Assembly (NCBI GenBank): GCA_024233085.1
Contig: JACKQC010000002.1
Location: 1 to 64,000, forward strand
Source of the DNA: Akkermansiaceae bacterium
GTDB taxonomy: Bacteria; Verrucomicrobiota; Verrucomicrobiia; Verrucomicrobiales; DEV007
Length of the DNA: 64,000 nt
Reading direction: 5' to 3'
The translations under genes were made by a program, and so were the position numbers. The notes beneath the pieces were generated by a model. The model was not told where the DNA came from. It worked only from the letters and a program-made list of their open reading frames with translations, and did not search any database. How positions within the stretch are numbered: position 1 is the stretch's first letter; each line of letters opens with the position of its first letter. Shown one piece after another: positions 52,685 to 63,500 of the stretch.

Positions 52685-53767
52685 TCATGCCGCCGCGCCC
52701 GCCGTGAAAATCGCCGCCCCCGCCTGCTCGTTTTCGCCCATCCCGGAGACGATGGCCGTCGCCGTCTCCCCCGAGGCCACCGCCGCCGCCGCCGCGACAC
52801 ATTGCCAGGCGACCGCCGCGCCCGCGCCCTCGCCGAGGATGGCGGCGGGATCGGTTTTTCGCGCCGTCAGCCCCTCCCAGGCGGCGTTTTCGGCCGTTTC
52901 GAAGCGTTTTTGGCCGTTGTTTCGACCCAACAGGGTTAAGTCACCGACCCAACCCTGTTGGGTCGAGGCCAGCAATTCGCGCGTTTCGGCCGCCACCGCC
53001 CGGATCGCGGCCCCGCGCCGGGTGCGATTCGTGTACAAAACCGGCTCCGCCACGGCGCCCAGCTCGACTTTCGGCGAATCCGACCGCCGCAACAGCAGCG
53101 CCCCGGCGCCCTCGGCGTGGATGACGCCCGGCTCGAACAACTCGAAGGCCTCGGCGCTGAGCCAGTCGAATTCCTCGCCGCCGACCACCACGACCGCGTC
53201 GCAGAAATCGTCCAGCAGCCAGCGCGCCGCGATGTCCAGCCCGTTGAGAAACTGCGCCGAGTCGCCGACCAGCGTTGCGTTCGGCTCGTGACTGCCGAGC
53301 AGCGCGCCCAGATGGCTTGCGGGCGCGTTGTAAACCGTCTCGGGAAACACGATCGGGCTCGCCAGCGCCGGATCGGCCAGCACCTCGCCATAGAAACGCC
53401 CGGAGTAATTGATGCAGCCGTTCACGAGCGTGAAGATCGTGCCCAGCCGGAGGCCGCCGCTTTTCACCGCCTCGACGCGGTCTGGCCCCATCGCCTCCAG
53501 CGCGGCGCCGACGCAGAACCGCGCGATCGGACTGGCGCGGCGCAGCCGCGGCTCGCGGAGGAAGGGGAGTTTGTCGACCGGCGCCGGGACGCGGCGCGCG
53601 CGCAGGGGACGGTCTTCGGCGCCCTCGCGGGCGAAAGGCTCGGGCGCGGGCGCCTCCCGCTCGCCGGACAGCACGGCGGTCAGTTTTTCCGCGCCCCAAC
53701 CGGCCGGCGACACCGCGCCCCAGCCGGCGATCTCGATGCGTTCCATCCCGGAGAGACTGCCAGCCAT
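52685..53767 (-). CDS. Beta-ketoacyl-synthase-fold protein apparently lacking catalytic Cys and His
   Basis: A 360-residue thiolase-fold protein. The fold is shown by IEIAGWGAVSPAGWGAEKLT, VYNAPASHLGALLG and CDAVVVVGGEEFDWLSAEAF with HAEGAGALLLRR. The canonical T-A-C-A-S nucleophile loop aligns to LVGDSAQFLNGL, so Cys appears replaced by Ser170. The usual G-H-x-x-G-A near the C-terminus reads ILGEGAGAAVAW. It may be a chain-length-factor-like partner or a scaffold. The ATG at 53767 overlaps the upstream stop by ATGA; 53746 is an alternative. Residues 268-282 come from an R1 repeat. The residue assignments rest on alignment by eye. Confidence 0.75.
   Translation of the reverse strand: MAGSLSGMERIEIAGWGAVSPAGWGAEKLTAVLSGEREAPAPEPFAREGAEDRPLRARRVPAPVDKLPFLREPRLRRASPIARFCVGAALEAMGPDRVEAVKSGGLRLGTIFTLVNGCINYSGRFYGEVLADPALASPIVFPETVYNAPASHLGALLGSHEPNATLVGDSAQFLNGLDIAARWLLDDFCDAVVVVGGEEFDWLSAEAFELFEPGVIHAEGAGALLLRRSDSPKVELGAVAEPVLYTNRTRRGAAIRAVAAETRELLASTQQGWVGDLTLLGRNNGQKRFETAENAAWEGLTARKTDPAAILGEGAGAAVAWQCVAAAAAVASGETATAIVSGMGENEQAGAAIFTAGAAA
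52923..52966. repeat. R1 repeat copy F, in frame in the ketosynthase-like gene
   Basis: This is the best-preserved copy: CGACCCAACAGGGTTAAGTC, then CGACCCAACCCTGTTGGGTC. On the minus strand it encodes STQQGWVGDLTLLGR-like residues 268-282 without a stop, between the GEGAG-type and C-terminal motifs. Confidence 0.8.
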
Positions 53768-55002
53768 CAGGGCGCGATGCAATACACGGTGGAAAGCGAC
53801 CGCGAATAAAGCCGCCCGCCGATCGGGGCGAGGGTGGAGCGAAAAATCTCGTCCGGTTTTCCGCCGAGCGAGTTCTGGGCGACGATCTCGAGGGTCTTGC
53901 CGGGCTTGATGACGAGCGTTTCGCCGCCAAAAACGGTCTGGATATAGACGAGGCCGTTGGCGACGAGGGGCGAGGCGGCGAACTCGTTTTTGACGGGCAG
54001 TTTTTCGTTCCAGAGCAGCTCGCCGGACTTCGCGTCGAAGCAGCCGGTCATCCCGCTCATGTCGGTGACGATGAGGTAGCCGTCCACGGCGGCGGGCGAG
54101 GGCAGATCGCGCCCGGCCTTGCGCTTGGTGTGCCATTTCATCTTCGACTCCGTCACATCGCCGGAGCCGCCGGGCTCGACGGCGTAGTAGTCGCCGGACT
54201 TGCCGTTGACGACGTAGAGCAAGCCGTCCGCGTAGTCCGGCACCGGCGTGCCGCGGCCGTTGAAGGCCTTGCAGAACCAGAGGTCCTTCCCGGTTTCGGG
54301 ATCGTAGGCGTTGACACCGAACTCGCCGTTGAGCACGAGTTCTTTTTTCCCGCCCTGCTCGACCAGAACGGGGCTGCTCCAGCCGCCCTTGGGCTTGGCC
54401 TCGCGATCAGTGCGCCAGACGACTTCGCCGGAGCTTTTGTCCAGCGCGATGAGGCTGCTCTCGCCCTCGGCGTCGCAGTTCTGGATGACCAAGTTGCCGG
54501 AGAGGACGGGCGAGGCCCCGACGCCCCAGGAACCGGGAAAGGTCCCGAGGTCGCGCGACCACTTCGCCTTTCCGTCGAGGTCGAAGGCGTGCAGGCCGCC
54601 CGGCCCGAAAAAGGCGACCACGATCTCGCCATCGGTGGCGCAAGTCGGCGTGGCGCGGGAGTTCATCTTGTGAAAGGCCTCGGGCGCGGCGCAGGCGACC
54701 GTCTTTTCCCAGAGAATCTTCCCGTCGGCGAGGCCGAGACAGTGGAGGGTGCGCTCCGTGCCCTCGGCATTGGCGCTGGTGACGAAAAGCTTGTCGCCCC
54801 AGTTCACCGGCGAAGACTCGCCCTCGCCCTTGAGATCGGTCTTCCAGGCGATCTTGTCGGGGGTCCATTTCACCGGCACATCGGTGTCGGCCGTGTGTCC
54901 CCGGCCCGTCGGCCCCCGAAACTGCGGCCAGTTTTCCTCCGCCCGCAGCGGCGCGGCGAGGACGGGGAGCAAGAGAATGAGAGGAATGAGGAGGCGCTTC
55001 AT
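53767..55002 (-). CDS. Secreted PQQ-type beta-propeller protein
   Basis: A 411-residue protein with a signal peptide (MKRLLIPLILLLPVLAAPLR, cleaved near AEENW). Repeated blades of the PQQ/quinoprotein type start WPQFRGPTGRG, LHCLGLADGKILWEKTVACA, AFDLDGKAKWSRDLGTFPGS, ALDKSSGEVVWRTDREA, VNAYDPETGKDLWFCKAFNG and CFDAKSGELLWNEKLPV. Such proteins often lack enzyme activity. It is the first gene of the seven-gene minus-strand operon and overlaps the ketosynthase-like gene by ATGA. An upstream in-frame ATG at 55011 is also possible. Confidence 0.9.
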   Translation of the reverse strand: MKRLLIPLILLLPVLAAPLRAEENWPQFRGPTGRGHTADTDVPVKWTPDKIAWKTDLKGEGESSPVNWGDKLFVTSANAEGTERTLHCLGLADGKILWEKTVACAAPEAFHKMNSRATPTCATDGEIVVAFFGPGGLHAFDLDGKAKWSRDLGTFPGSWGVGASPVLSGNLVIQNCDAEGESSLIALDKSSGEVVWRTDREAKPKGGWSSPVLVEQGGKKELVLNGEFGVNAYDPETGKDLWFCKAFNGRGTPVPDYADGLLYVVNGKSGDYYAVEPGGSGDVTESKMKWHTKRKAGRDLPSPAAVDGYLIVTDMSGMTGCFDAKSGELLWNEKLPVKNEFAASPLVANGLVYIQTVFGGETLVIKPGKTLEIVAQNSLGGKPDEIFRSTLAPIGGRLYSRSLSTVYCIAP

Positions 55003-55138
55003 GGCCGACATTCTGGCGCGGCCGAATGGAAAAATCGAATGGTATCGCAACGCATTTGCGGGGCCGGATGAGGACCGCCTGCTTTTACTGGTTGCCGCGG
55101 CACGGTTCCGGATCGCTGTTGGAGAAACACAAGATTCC

Positions 55139-56728
55139 ATGACGACGCCCCCGATCCGAATCCCATCGCGCATCCGCCTTTCCCGCCTGTCGGCGGCGAC
55201 GACGATGTTGCTTTCCGTCTGCGCGATCGGCTTCCTCAGAGCGGACGAGGATTCCGAACTCGCGCCGGCGCCCTCGGTGTCCCTGACCGCCAACGAACTC
55301 TCCATCGCCACGGGCAAACCCTCGCTCGTGCTCATGTCGAGCGGGTCCACCCACATTCCCGTTTGGTCCCTTTCGGGCGGCACCGTCGGCCAATCGGTCG
55401 CCGGAGTGGTGCCGGGGTTTTCCCGCGACTACGCCGCCGTGAGAGTCGAGATTGTCGTCACCTCGACCGATCCGGAGACGGGGCCCGAGTTTTCCGACGC
55501 CTACCGCGTCCATCTCTCGCAGATGGTGGAGGACGATTCATTCGCCGCCCGGAATCGAACGGGCAAACCGGTGCGGACGGCGCTGCCCGCCGGACCGCTC
55601 CACACCCGAACCATCGTCCTCGAATCCCACCACCCCGTGGTGCCCAACGCACCGCTCACGGTGCGGATTCAGCGGGAACCGGACGACCCCGGCGACACTT
55701 TCACGCGTCCCACCGGTCTGGCCATGGTCAAAGTGACGCCGCTGCGCGCGCTCGCGAAACCCCATGTGGTGCAGGATGTGGGCGGCTACAACTCGTGGCC
55801 CATGATTCAGGCCATCGGCGAAAAGCTCGTCTGCGCCTACAGCCGCGGCACCGCCCATTCCATCGGCGAGGACGTCCGCGCCGTTTACGCCCGCACCTCC
55901 ACGGATGGCGGAAAAACCTGGACGGCGGAAACGGTGGTCGCCGACACGCCCGGCTATGGCGAGGTGACCGTCGGAAAAGGCCTCGATTCCACCGGCGCGA
56001 TGCTGCTCTGGGTGCGGCGGATCGGGAAGGACTGGAACCACGACCTCTACCGCGCCACCGACGGCGAGACCTTCACACTGGTGGCGACCCCGAAACTCGC
56101 CCTTCAGCCCATGCAGATCACGGATGTCTTCGACGTTCCGACGGTCGGTCTCATGTGCCTGTGGTTCGCCGGAAACTACGCGGACGACGAGAGTCACGCC
56201 TGGGGAACCCTGACCTCCCGTGACGACGGCAAAACCTGGACCCAGACGCCCGTCGAGTCGGGGTTGACCAGGAAAGACTGGCCGACCGAGCCCGCCGCCG
56301 TTTTTCTCGGCGATGGCCGGATTCTCGCCATCGGACGCACCGAGGGCGGCCATTCTCAATTCCAGATGATCTCGACCGACCACGGCGCGACCTGGTCGCG
56401 TCGCCCCACCAACATCAGCGACGTCTCCGCCTCCACCCCCAGCCTGATCCTCGACCCCAAAACCGGTCTCGTGAGCAATTATTACTACGAGCGGGGCGCC
56501 GGAATCCTGCGCCGCCGTGTCGTCGCGGCGGACCGCGTTTTCGATCATCCCCTCGGCTGGCCCGGCTCCGAAGCCGTCGCCCTCGGCAGCGAGATCGCCC
56601 TCGATTCCGGAAACGCCAACGCCACCGCGATCGGTCAGACCCATTACATTTCCTTCTACTCGGGCAAAGCCCCCGACACGGCGGTCGTGGTGTCCGAAAT
56701 CCCCGCGCCGGAAAAAGGCGGCGACTGA
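55139..56728 (+). CDS. Secreted sialidase-fold (BNR) protein with N-terminal extra domain
   Basis: A 529-residue protein with a signal peptide (RLSAATTMLLSVCAIGFLRA, mature from about DEDSE). Residues ~40-190 form a beta-sandwich-like domain. The propeller carries Asp boxes RTSTDGGKTWTAETVV, TSRDDGKTWTQTPVE and ISTDHGATWSRRPTN, and an early motif GGYNSWPMIQAIGEKLVCAY. It binds or cleaves glycans outside the cell. Compared with the Tat-exported relative at 26196, it uses a Sec-type signal. The ATG at 55139 is 136 bp from the divergent operon's start. An R1 repeat overlaps its stop codon. Confidence 0.85.
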   Translation: MTTPPIRIPSRIRLSRLSAATTMLLSVCAIGFLRADEDSELAPAPSVSLTANELSIATGKPSLVLMSSGSTHIPVWSLSGGTVGQSVAGVVPGFSRDYAAVRVEIVVTSTDPETGPEFSDAYRVHLSQMVEDDSFAARNRTGKPVRTALPAGPLHTRTIVLESHHPVVPNAPLTVRIQREPDDPGDTFTRPTGLAMVKVTPLRALAKPHVVQDVGGYNSWPMIQAIGEKLVCAYSRGTAHSIGEDVRAVYARTSTDGGKTWTAETVVADTPGYGEVTVGKGLDSTGAMLLWVRRIGKDWNHDLYRATDGETFTLVATPKLALQPMQITDVFDVPTVGLMCLWFAGNYADDESHAWGTLTSRDDGKTWTQTPVESGLTRKDWPTEPAAVFLGDGRILAIGRTEGGHSQFQMISTDHGATWSRRPTNISDVSASTPSLILDPKTGLVSNYYYERGAGILRRRVVAADRVFDHPLGWPGSEAVALGSEIALDSGNANATAIGQTHYISFYSGKAPDTAVVVSEIPAPEKGGD

Positions 56729-56767
56729 ACAGGGTTAGGTCGCTGAGTCAACAGGGTTGGGTCGAGC
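56721..56767. repeat. R1 repeat copy G, with inverted second half, and trailing intergenic region
   Basis: The first half reads GCGACTGAACAGGGTTAGGT. The second half reads GAGTCAACAGGGTTGGGTCG, that is AACAGGGTT where other copies have AACCCTGTT. It covers the stop codon of the sialidase-fold gene. The following 220 bp, to the FecR start, show no gene; a GCCAAGAGTGGC hairpin lies at about 56929-56940. Confidence 0.7.
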
Positions 56768-56990
56768 CGTGTGGGACATTCGCCCGGGCCGGAACGGCCC
56801 TGGAAAGCCATGCCGCGGATTGGGTTGCCGGGACGCGTCACGCCGGGCCGAGTCGGCGACAAAACCCCTCTGAACCGCAAGGCGCGATGGGTTTCGACCG
56901 GCGCGGACGAAGCCCGAGTGTTTTCTTGCCAAGAGTGGCACTTTTCGCCAAAGTGAAGGCCGCAAACCCAACGAGGAACCCCTGAAAACC

Positions 56991-57527
56991 ATGAAGATTC
57001 GACCCACTCTCTCCGCGGTGGCGACGACCCTGGCCACGCTCGCCATCGTTCACCTGTGTCCGGCCCAGGAAGCGCCGAAGAGCGGCAGTGTGACCGTCTC
57101 GGTCGGCGAGGTGAAAGTGACCCCGCCCGGCGGCGCGGAAGCCCCGCTGAAGGCCGGCGACCAGATCGCGGTCGGCAGCACCGTGAAGACCGGCGCGGGC
57201 GCGCGCGCGGTGATCGTGATGACGGCCAAATCGGCGATCCGTGTGGCGGAGAACTCCGAAGTCATCATCGAGGAGGTCGTCGAAACGGCCACGCCGCCCA
57301 AAGTGACGCTCGACCTGAAGGACGGCAGCCTCGGCGCGCTGCTGAAACCGGGCGCGGGGGCGGAGATGGATTTCAAGATCAAGACACCCAGCGGCATCGC
57401 CGCCGCGCGCGGCACCTATTTCGCCGTGGTGGTGGAAAACGGCAAGGGCTTCGCCCAGGTCAAGGAAGGCAAGGTCGAGATCATCCCCGGCGGCCAGGCG
57501 GCGGGCGGCGGCGGCAATCCGAACTGA
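56991..57527 (+). CDS. FecR-domain secreted protein
   Basis: A 178-residue protein with a signal peptide (MKIRPTLSAVATTLATLAIV, cleaved near CPAQEA). The FecR fold is shown by LKAGDQIAVGSTVKTGAGAR, AVIVMTAKSAIRVAENSEVI and DFKIKTPSGIAAARGTYFAV with VKEGKVEIIPGG at the end. Free-standing FecR-domain proteins often accompany surface haemagglutinin-type genes. The start of the giant exoprotein is 37 bp downstream, so they are probably one transcript. A GAGGA lies 15 bp upstream of the ATG. Confidence 0.88.
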   Translation: MKIRPTLSAVATTLATLAIVHLCPAQEAPKSGSVTVSVGEVKVTPPGGAEAPLKAGDQIAVGSTVKTGAGARAVIVMTAKSAIRVAENSEVIIEEVVETATPPKVTLDLKDGSLGALLKPGAGAEMDFKIKTPSGIAAARGTYFAVVVENGKGFAQVKEGKVEIIPGGQAAGGGGNPN

Positions 57528-57564
57528 CACCGTCCCTCCCACGCCGGTCCGAGGAACCCGGAGC

Positions 57565-60500
57565 ATGAACCTTTTTCGCGAGCCGAATCGTCGCAGTCTG
57601 GCCTGGCTGCTGTGCGCCGCCCTGATTCCGGGCCTGTCGCTGCGGGCGAATCCGCTGGGCGAGGCGGTGCGGCACGGCGACGTGCAATTCGAGCGGCTCG
57701 ACGGCCAACTGCGCGTCCTCCAGCACACGGACAAGGCGATCATCGACTGGGAATCGTTCTCGATCGGGGCGGGCGAGCTGACGGAGTTTCTCCAGCCGGG
57801 GGCGCGCTCGGCGGCGCTGAACCGGGTGCGCGGCGCGTCGGCCTCGCAAATCGACGGGGCGCTGCGGGCGAACGGTCGCGTTTACCTCATCAACCCGAAC
57901 GGCGTGATGATCGGCCCGGGCGGCACGATCGATGTGGCGGGTTTCACGGCCTCGACGCTGGATGTCAGCGACGGGGAATTCCTCGCGGGCGGCGACCTCA
58001 ATTTCCGCGGACCTTCGCAGGCGGGCATCGTGAACCTGGGTCGGATCACGGCCTTTGACGGCGATGTCTTTCTGGTGGCGGCGACGGTGGAGAACGCGGG
58101 GACGATTTCGGCTCCCAACGGCACGGTGGGCCTCGCGGCGGGCAACGACGTGCTGATCACCGAATCGGGCGCGGAACGGGTCTTTGTCCGCGGCGCCAGC
58201 GGCGGGAAAAAATCGGCCGGCGTCACCAACAAAGGCACCATTGAAGCGAACATCGCGGAGTTGAAGGCCCACGGCGGAAACATTTACGCGATGGCGATCA
58301 ACAACGAGGGCCGGGTCGCCGCGACGGGCGTGACGCGCGAGGGCGGACAGATCTTCCTGCGCGCGGGCGGCGGCGGGACGACGGTTCGCTCCACCGGAAC
58401 CCTGAAAGCGCGGCGGGCGGACGGGTCGGGAGGCCGGATCGAGGTCGATTCGGGTCCGGGCGGCAAGACGGAGATCGGCGGCGAAGTCGACGCCTCGGGC
58501 GACACGGGCACGGGCGGGGAAATCCTCATTCTCGGCGACGAAATCGATCTGTTCTCCGGCTCGTTGATCATCGCCGACGGGCCGACGGGCGGCGGCTCGA
58601 TTTTTGTCGGCGGCGGCGCGGGTGGCGCGGACGAAACGCTGCGCAACGCCCGGCGGGTCACGGTCGGCGAAGGCGCCCGGCTCAGCGCGAACGCCCTGAA
58701 CGCGGGCGATGGCGGCCGGATCGTGATCTTCGCCGAGGGCGACACGACGTTTCTCGGAACGCTGTCGGCCACTGGCGGTCCGAACGGCGGGAACGGCGGT
58801 TTCGCGGAGATCTCGGGGAAACAGTCGGTGACGATTCCCAATCTCTCCCGGCAGATCGATCTTTCGGCCGTGTCCGGGGCCTTCGGAACGCTGCTGATCG
58901 ATCCCGTCAACGGCGCGGTGGTGGATGGCGGCCTCGGCGGTTCGACGGGCAACACGTTCACCGACGCCGACATCGCGGCTTTTCTGCAGAGCAGCGGCAA
59001 TTTCATTCTGGAGACCGATCTCGCCGGGCCCGACCCGGGCGACATCACGATCGCCGGCGGGGTGGACATCACCTGGAATTCGGCGAATTCCTTGACTTTC
59101 AACGCATTTCGGGATTTTACGATGGTCGGCTCGATCATCGCGAGTCAGGGAACGGGCTCCGTGCGCGTCGACGCGGGCCGGGCGATCTCCCTGGGATCCT
59201 CGGCCGTCATTTCGACGATGGATGGCATGGTGCGGCTCGGCGCGAATCAAGGGGCGCCGCAGTCGGGGAATTTCGTCGGAATCGCCGTCGACAACGCGCA
59301 GATTCTCTCGACCGGCGCCGGGGACATCACCCTCCTCGGACGCGGGGGAGACGCGGGAGGCGGCAACACTGGCATCCGCATCTCGGGCGGCTCGCAAGTG
59401 GCGGCCTCGGCCGGCGGCAAGGTGACGATGACCGGCACCGGCGGACCGGGATCGGGAATCGCCAATCACGGGATTCACATTGTGGGCGGTTCCTCCGTGA
59501 GCGGGGTGGACGGCGATTTGTTGTTCACCGGGCAGGGAAATTCGGACGGAACGGCCGGCGATTCGGTGGGCGTCTATTTTCAGGATGGCGGAACGGCCAG
59601 CACCACGGGAACGGGGGCGATCAATATCAACGGCATGGGCGGACCGGGCGTGACGAACAACCCGGGTGTCGCGTTTTTCCATTCCACCGCGACGGCCACG
59701 GGCATCTCCACGGTCAACGGGGAAATCCACATCGTCGGTCAGGGCGGCGGCACGGGGGGCTTCAACGATGGAATCCGACTCGAGAACGCCATGTCCTTTG
59801 TGCGTTCCACCGGGACGGGAAATGTGACCTTCGAAGGCACGGCGGGCGCCGGTTCCCCGAACAGCGCGGGGATCGCCCTGCGCACCGGGGCCTCCTACGG
59901 AGCCGCCAGCCACACGGGCACCACCACCTTTCTGGCGGACACGGTCGAACTCGGCGCCCTGGCCACGATCACGCTGGCGGGTCCGGCCACCGCCTCCCTC
60001 CAATCCGCCGGCGACCTCACGATCGCCCCGCTCACGGCGATGACGTCGATGGGAGCTGGCGGCGGCGCGACCGGAACGCTGAACCTCACGGCGGCGGAAC
60101 TCGGATTCCTGGTCGACGGATTCAACTCCATCACCCTCGGCAGCTCGACCACCGGAACCGCGACGCTCGGCTCCGCGACTTACCTCGATCCTCTCCATGT
60201 GATCGGAAATTCCATCGTGATCGACGGAGCCGTGTCCGGCGGCGACAACGACCTGACATTTGACGCGACCCGCAACCTCGCGGCGAATACCGGCGCCTCG
60301 GTCGCGACCACCTCCGGAAACATCGTTTTGAACGCGAACCAGGGCGCGCCGCAATCCGGCAATTTCATCGGAATCGCCCTCAACAACGCGACGATCGGCT
60401 CCACCAGTGGTACGATTTCGCTGACGGGAACGGGCGGCGACGCCGGGGACGGGAACACCGGCATCCGGCTGGCGGGTTCGACCGCGCAAATCTCCTCCGC

Positions 60501-63500
60501 CAGCGGGAACATCACGCTCACCGGCCACGGGGGCGCCAGCACGGGCAATTTCAACGTTGGCATCCGCGTGCTCGGAGACGCGAAGATCCTTTCGACCGGG
60601 ATGGGAGCCGGCGCGGCGACCATCACCCTGAACGGGACGGGCGGGAGCGACGGCGGGAGTTCCAACACGGGAATCTATCTCTCCGGATTCTCGACGGACG
60701 TGAAGGCGATCGACGGCGCCATCGACATCAATGGCTGGGGCGGCGGGGACGGTTCGGGCTCGTTCAACCACGGCGTGCTGCTCGAAAACCTCGTCGCCAC
60801 GATCGAATCGACCGGCGTCGGCTCCGCCATCGGAGCGATCACGATCGACGGGACGGGCGGAAACGGGGTCGGCAACAACATCGGCGTGGTTTTCTCCGGG
60901 GACGTGTCGCTGAAAACGGTGGATGCCGACCTGACGGTGACCGGCACGGGCGGCTCGGGAAGCGGGGACAGCAATCAGGGCATTCGGATGGACTCGGGCG
61001 CGGTAATCGAATCGACCGGAACGGGTACCGAAGCGGGAACGATTTCGCTGATCGGCACGGGCGGCACCGGAGCCAACTCGAACCACGGCATCCACGCCCA
61101 CGGCTTCGGCACCCGGATCGAATCGGTCGACGGCAAAATTTCCCTCGATGGCCAGGGCGGCATGGCGACCGCGGACAACAATTTCGGCGTTTTTCTCGGT
61201 AACTCGTCCACGATCCGATCCACCGGGACCGGAGCGAACGCCGCCGCGATCGACATCAAAGGTGTCGGCGGCACGGGAACCAGCCTCAACAAGGGAATCG
61301 AATTCAACGGGCTCGTCGAATCGATCGACGGCGACATCAAGATCGACGGAACGGGCGGCGGCACGGGGCCGATGTCGGAAAAAAACCGCGGCATTGAAGG
61401 CACCGGTTCGACCTCCCGATCCACGGGCGCCGGCAACGTCACCTTGATCGGCCAGGGCGGCGCGGGCGACAACGAAAACGACGGCATTCAGCTCAATGGA
61501 AACAGCGTGGTGGAAGTCGCCAACGGCGCGCTGTCGATGACGGGCACCGCCGGCGGCACGCTTGGGATGGGCGTGTTCGTGAACAGCGACTCCGAATCGT
61601 CCGGCTCGCGCCTTACTTCGACCGGAACCGGCTCCGTCACGGTAACCGGCACCGGCGCGGGAATGATGGCGCCCGGCGTGCTGCTGGACACCAACGCCAA
61701 CACCATCGGCGGAGCGAACGCGGCCTTTGCCACCGTGCGGTCGCTGGGTGGAGACACGATCCTGAACAGTCCGACCGAGGCGAATGGAGACGTGACCGTC
61801 GAAGGTCCGGAGAAGGTCGTGCTGGACGGGGCGATTCTCTCGAACATGGGAAACGTCTCCGTCACCGGCAACCGGATCGACGTCAACGCCCCGGTGTCGG
61901 CGGCGGCCGCGACCGGTTCCATTTCGCTGAGCATCGACGACAACGGAGCCGCCAACGACGGCACCATCGCGGTGAACGCCCTCCTCACCGAAGGGGGCGG
62001 CGGCCTCGCTTTCAACGGCGGCGCGGGAACGGCCGACACCGTCACTTACGCGGGCTTCGGCGGCGGACCGATCGTTTTCGATTTCAACGATCTTGCCGGC
62101 ATCGAGATTCTGACCGGTCCCCTCACCCCCGGCGACGAGCTGTTGGGACCGGCCGCCGCGAGCGCCTACGATTTCACGGGCCCCGACAGCTTCACCGTGG
62201 GCGGCGTGGCGGTGACGGAGTTCGAAAACGTCACCGCAGGATCGAACGACGACACGTTTTCCTTCACGGGCGGAACGGCTTCGCTCTCCGGCCACCTCGA
62301 CGGCGGCGGCGGCGCCAACCAGCTCGACTACTCCGGATTTCCGACCGGCGTCGTGGTCAATCTGGCCACCGGAACCGCCACGGCGATCGGCGGCGGCTTC
62401 TCGAACATCACCGGTTTCACCGGCTCGCCCGTGGTGGACACGCTGACGGGACCGGCCGCGGCGAGCATTTTCAACATCACCGGGCCCGACACCTTCGATG
62501 TGGGCGGCGTGTTCTTCATCAATCAGTTCGAAAATCTCATCGGGGGCGGCGAGGACGATGTGTTCAAGTTTTTCCCCGGCGGGAGCCTTTCCGGGTTCAT
62601 CGACGGCGGGCTCGCCGCCACGAAAAACCGTCTCGACTACTCCGGGTTCAACGCCCCGGTAACCATCAATCTCGGCACCACTCCGAGCGCCTCGGCCACC
62701 GCGGTGGGCGGCGGATTCGGGAACGTCACGGATTTCATCGGCTCCACCGGCGCGACCGACCTGTTTCGCGGTCCGAACGCCGGGAGCACCTACAACCTCA
62801 CGGCCCTCGACGCCTTCAACACCGGCCCGTTCAGCGCCAAGGATTTCGAGAATCTCACGGGCGGCAACGCGGCGGACACCTTCAAGGTCAGCCCCGGGGC
62901 CGGGCTGACGGGTATTCTCACCGGCGGCGGAGGTCCCGACACGCTCGATTATTCCGGCCACGGCGCGTCCGCCATGGTCGATCTGGGCGCGGGACAGGCG
63001 ACGGGGTTCGGGGGCTTCGCCTCGATCGAAAAATTCATCGGGTCCGGCGCCGCGGACACACTTCAGGCCACCAGCTCCGCGGACGTTTTCAACATCACCG
63101 CCGACAACGCCGGCAACGTGGGGGGCACGACCTTCATGGCCTTCGACATCCTGCGCGGGGCCGGTGGAAACGATCGCTTCAATTTTCTCAACCAGGCGAC
63201 CCTCGCGCTCGTGGACGGGGGCCCCGGCACCGACACGCTCTTCCTGAACGACTCCAATCTCGGGGGCACCAACACCTACACCATCTCCGCCAACAGCATC
63301 TCGCGAAATCCCACCTACACCTTCAACAGCGTCGAGGTGATTCAACTGCTGCTCGGTCCCGGCGACGACACCGTCAACACCCAGGCCTTCGGCGGGTTTA
63401 CGCAGATCCTCGACGGCGGCCCCGGCTCCGACACCCTGAATGTCCCGGGCCTGTTCGTCGATCAGGGCAGTCCCTTCGGCCCGATTTCCTTCATTAATTT

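Noticed and set aside
59245..63060. CRISPR-like periodicity
   Set aside because: The repeats are imperfect, codon-phased and encode protein; no constant repeat with unique spacers is seen.
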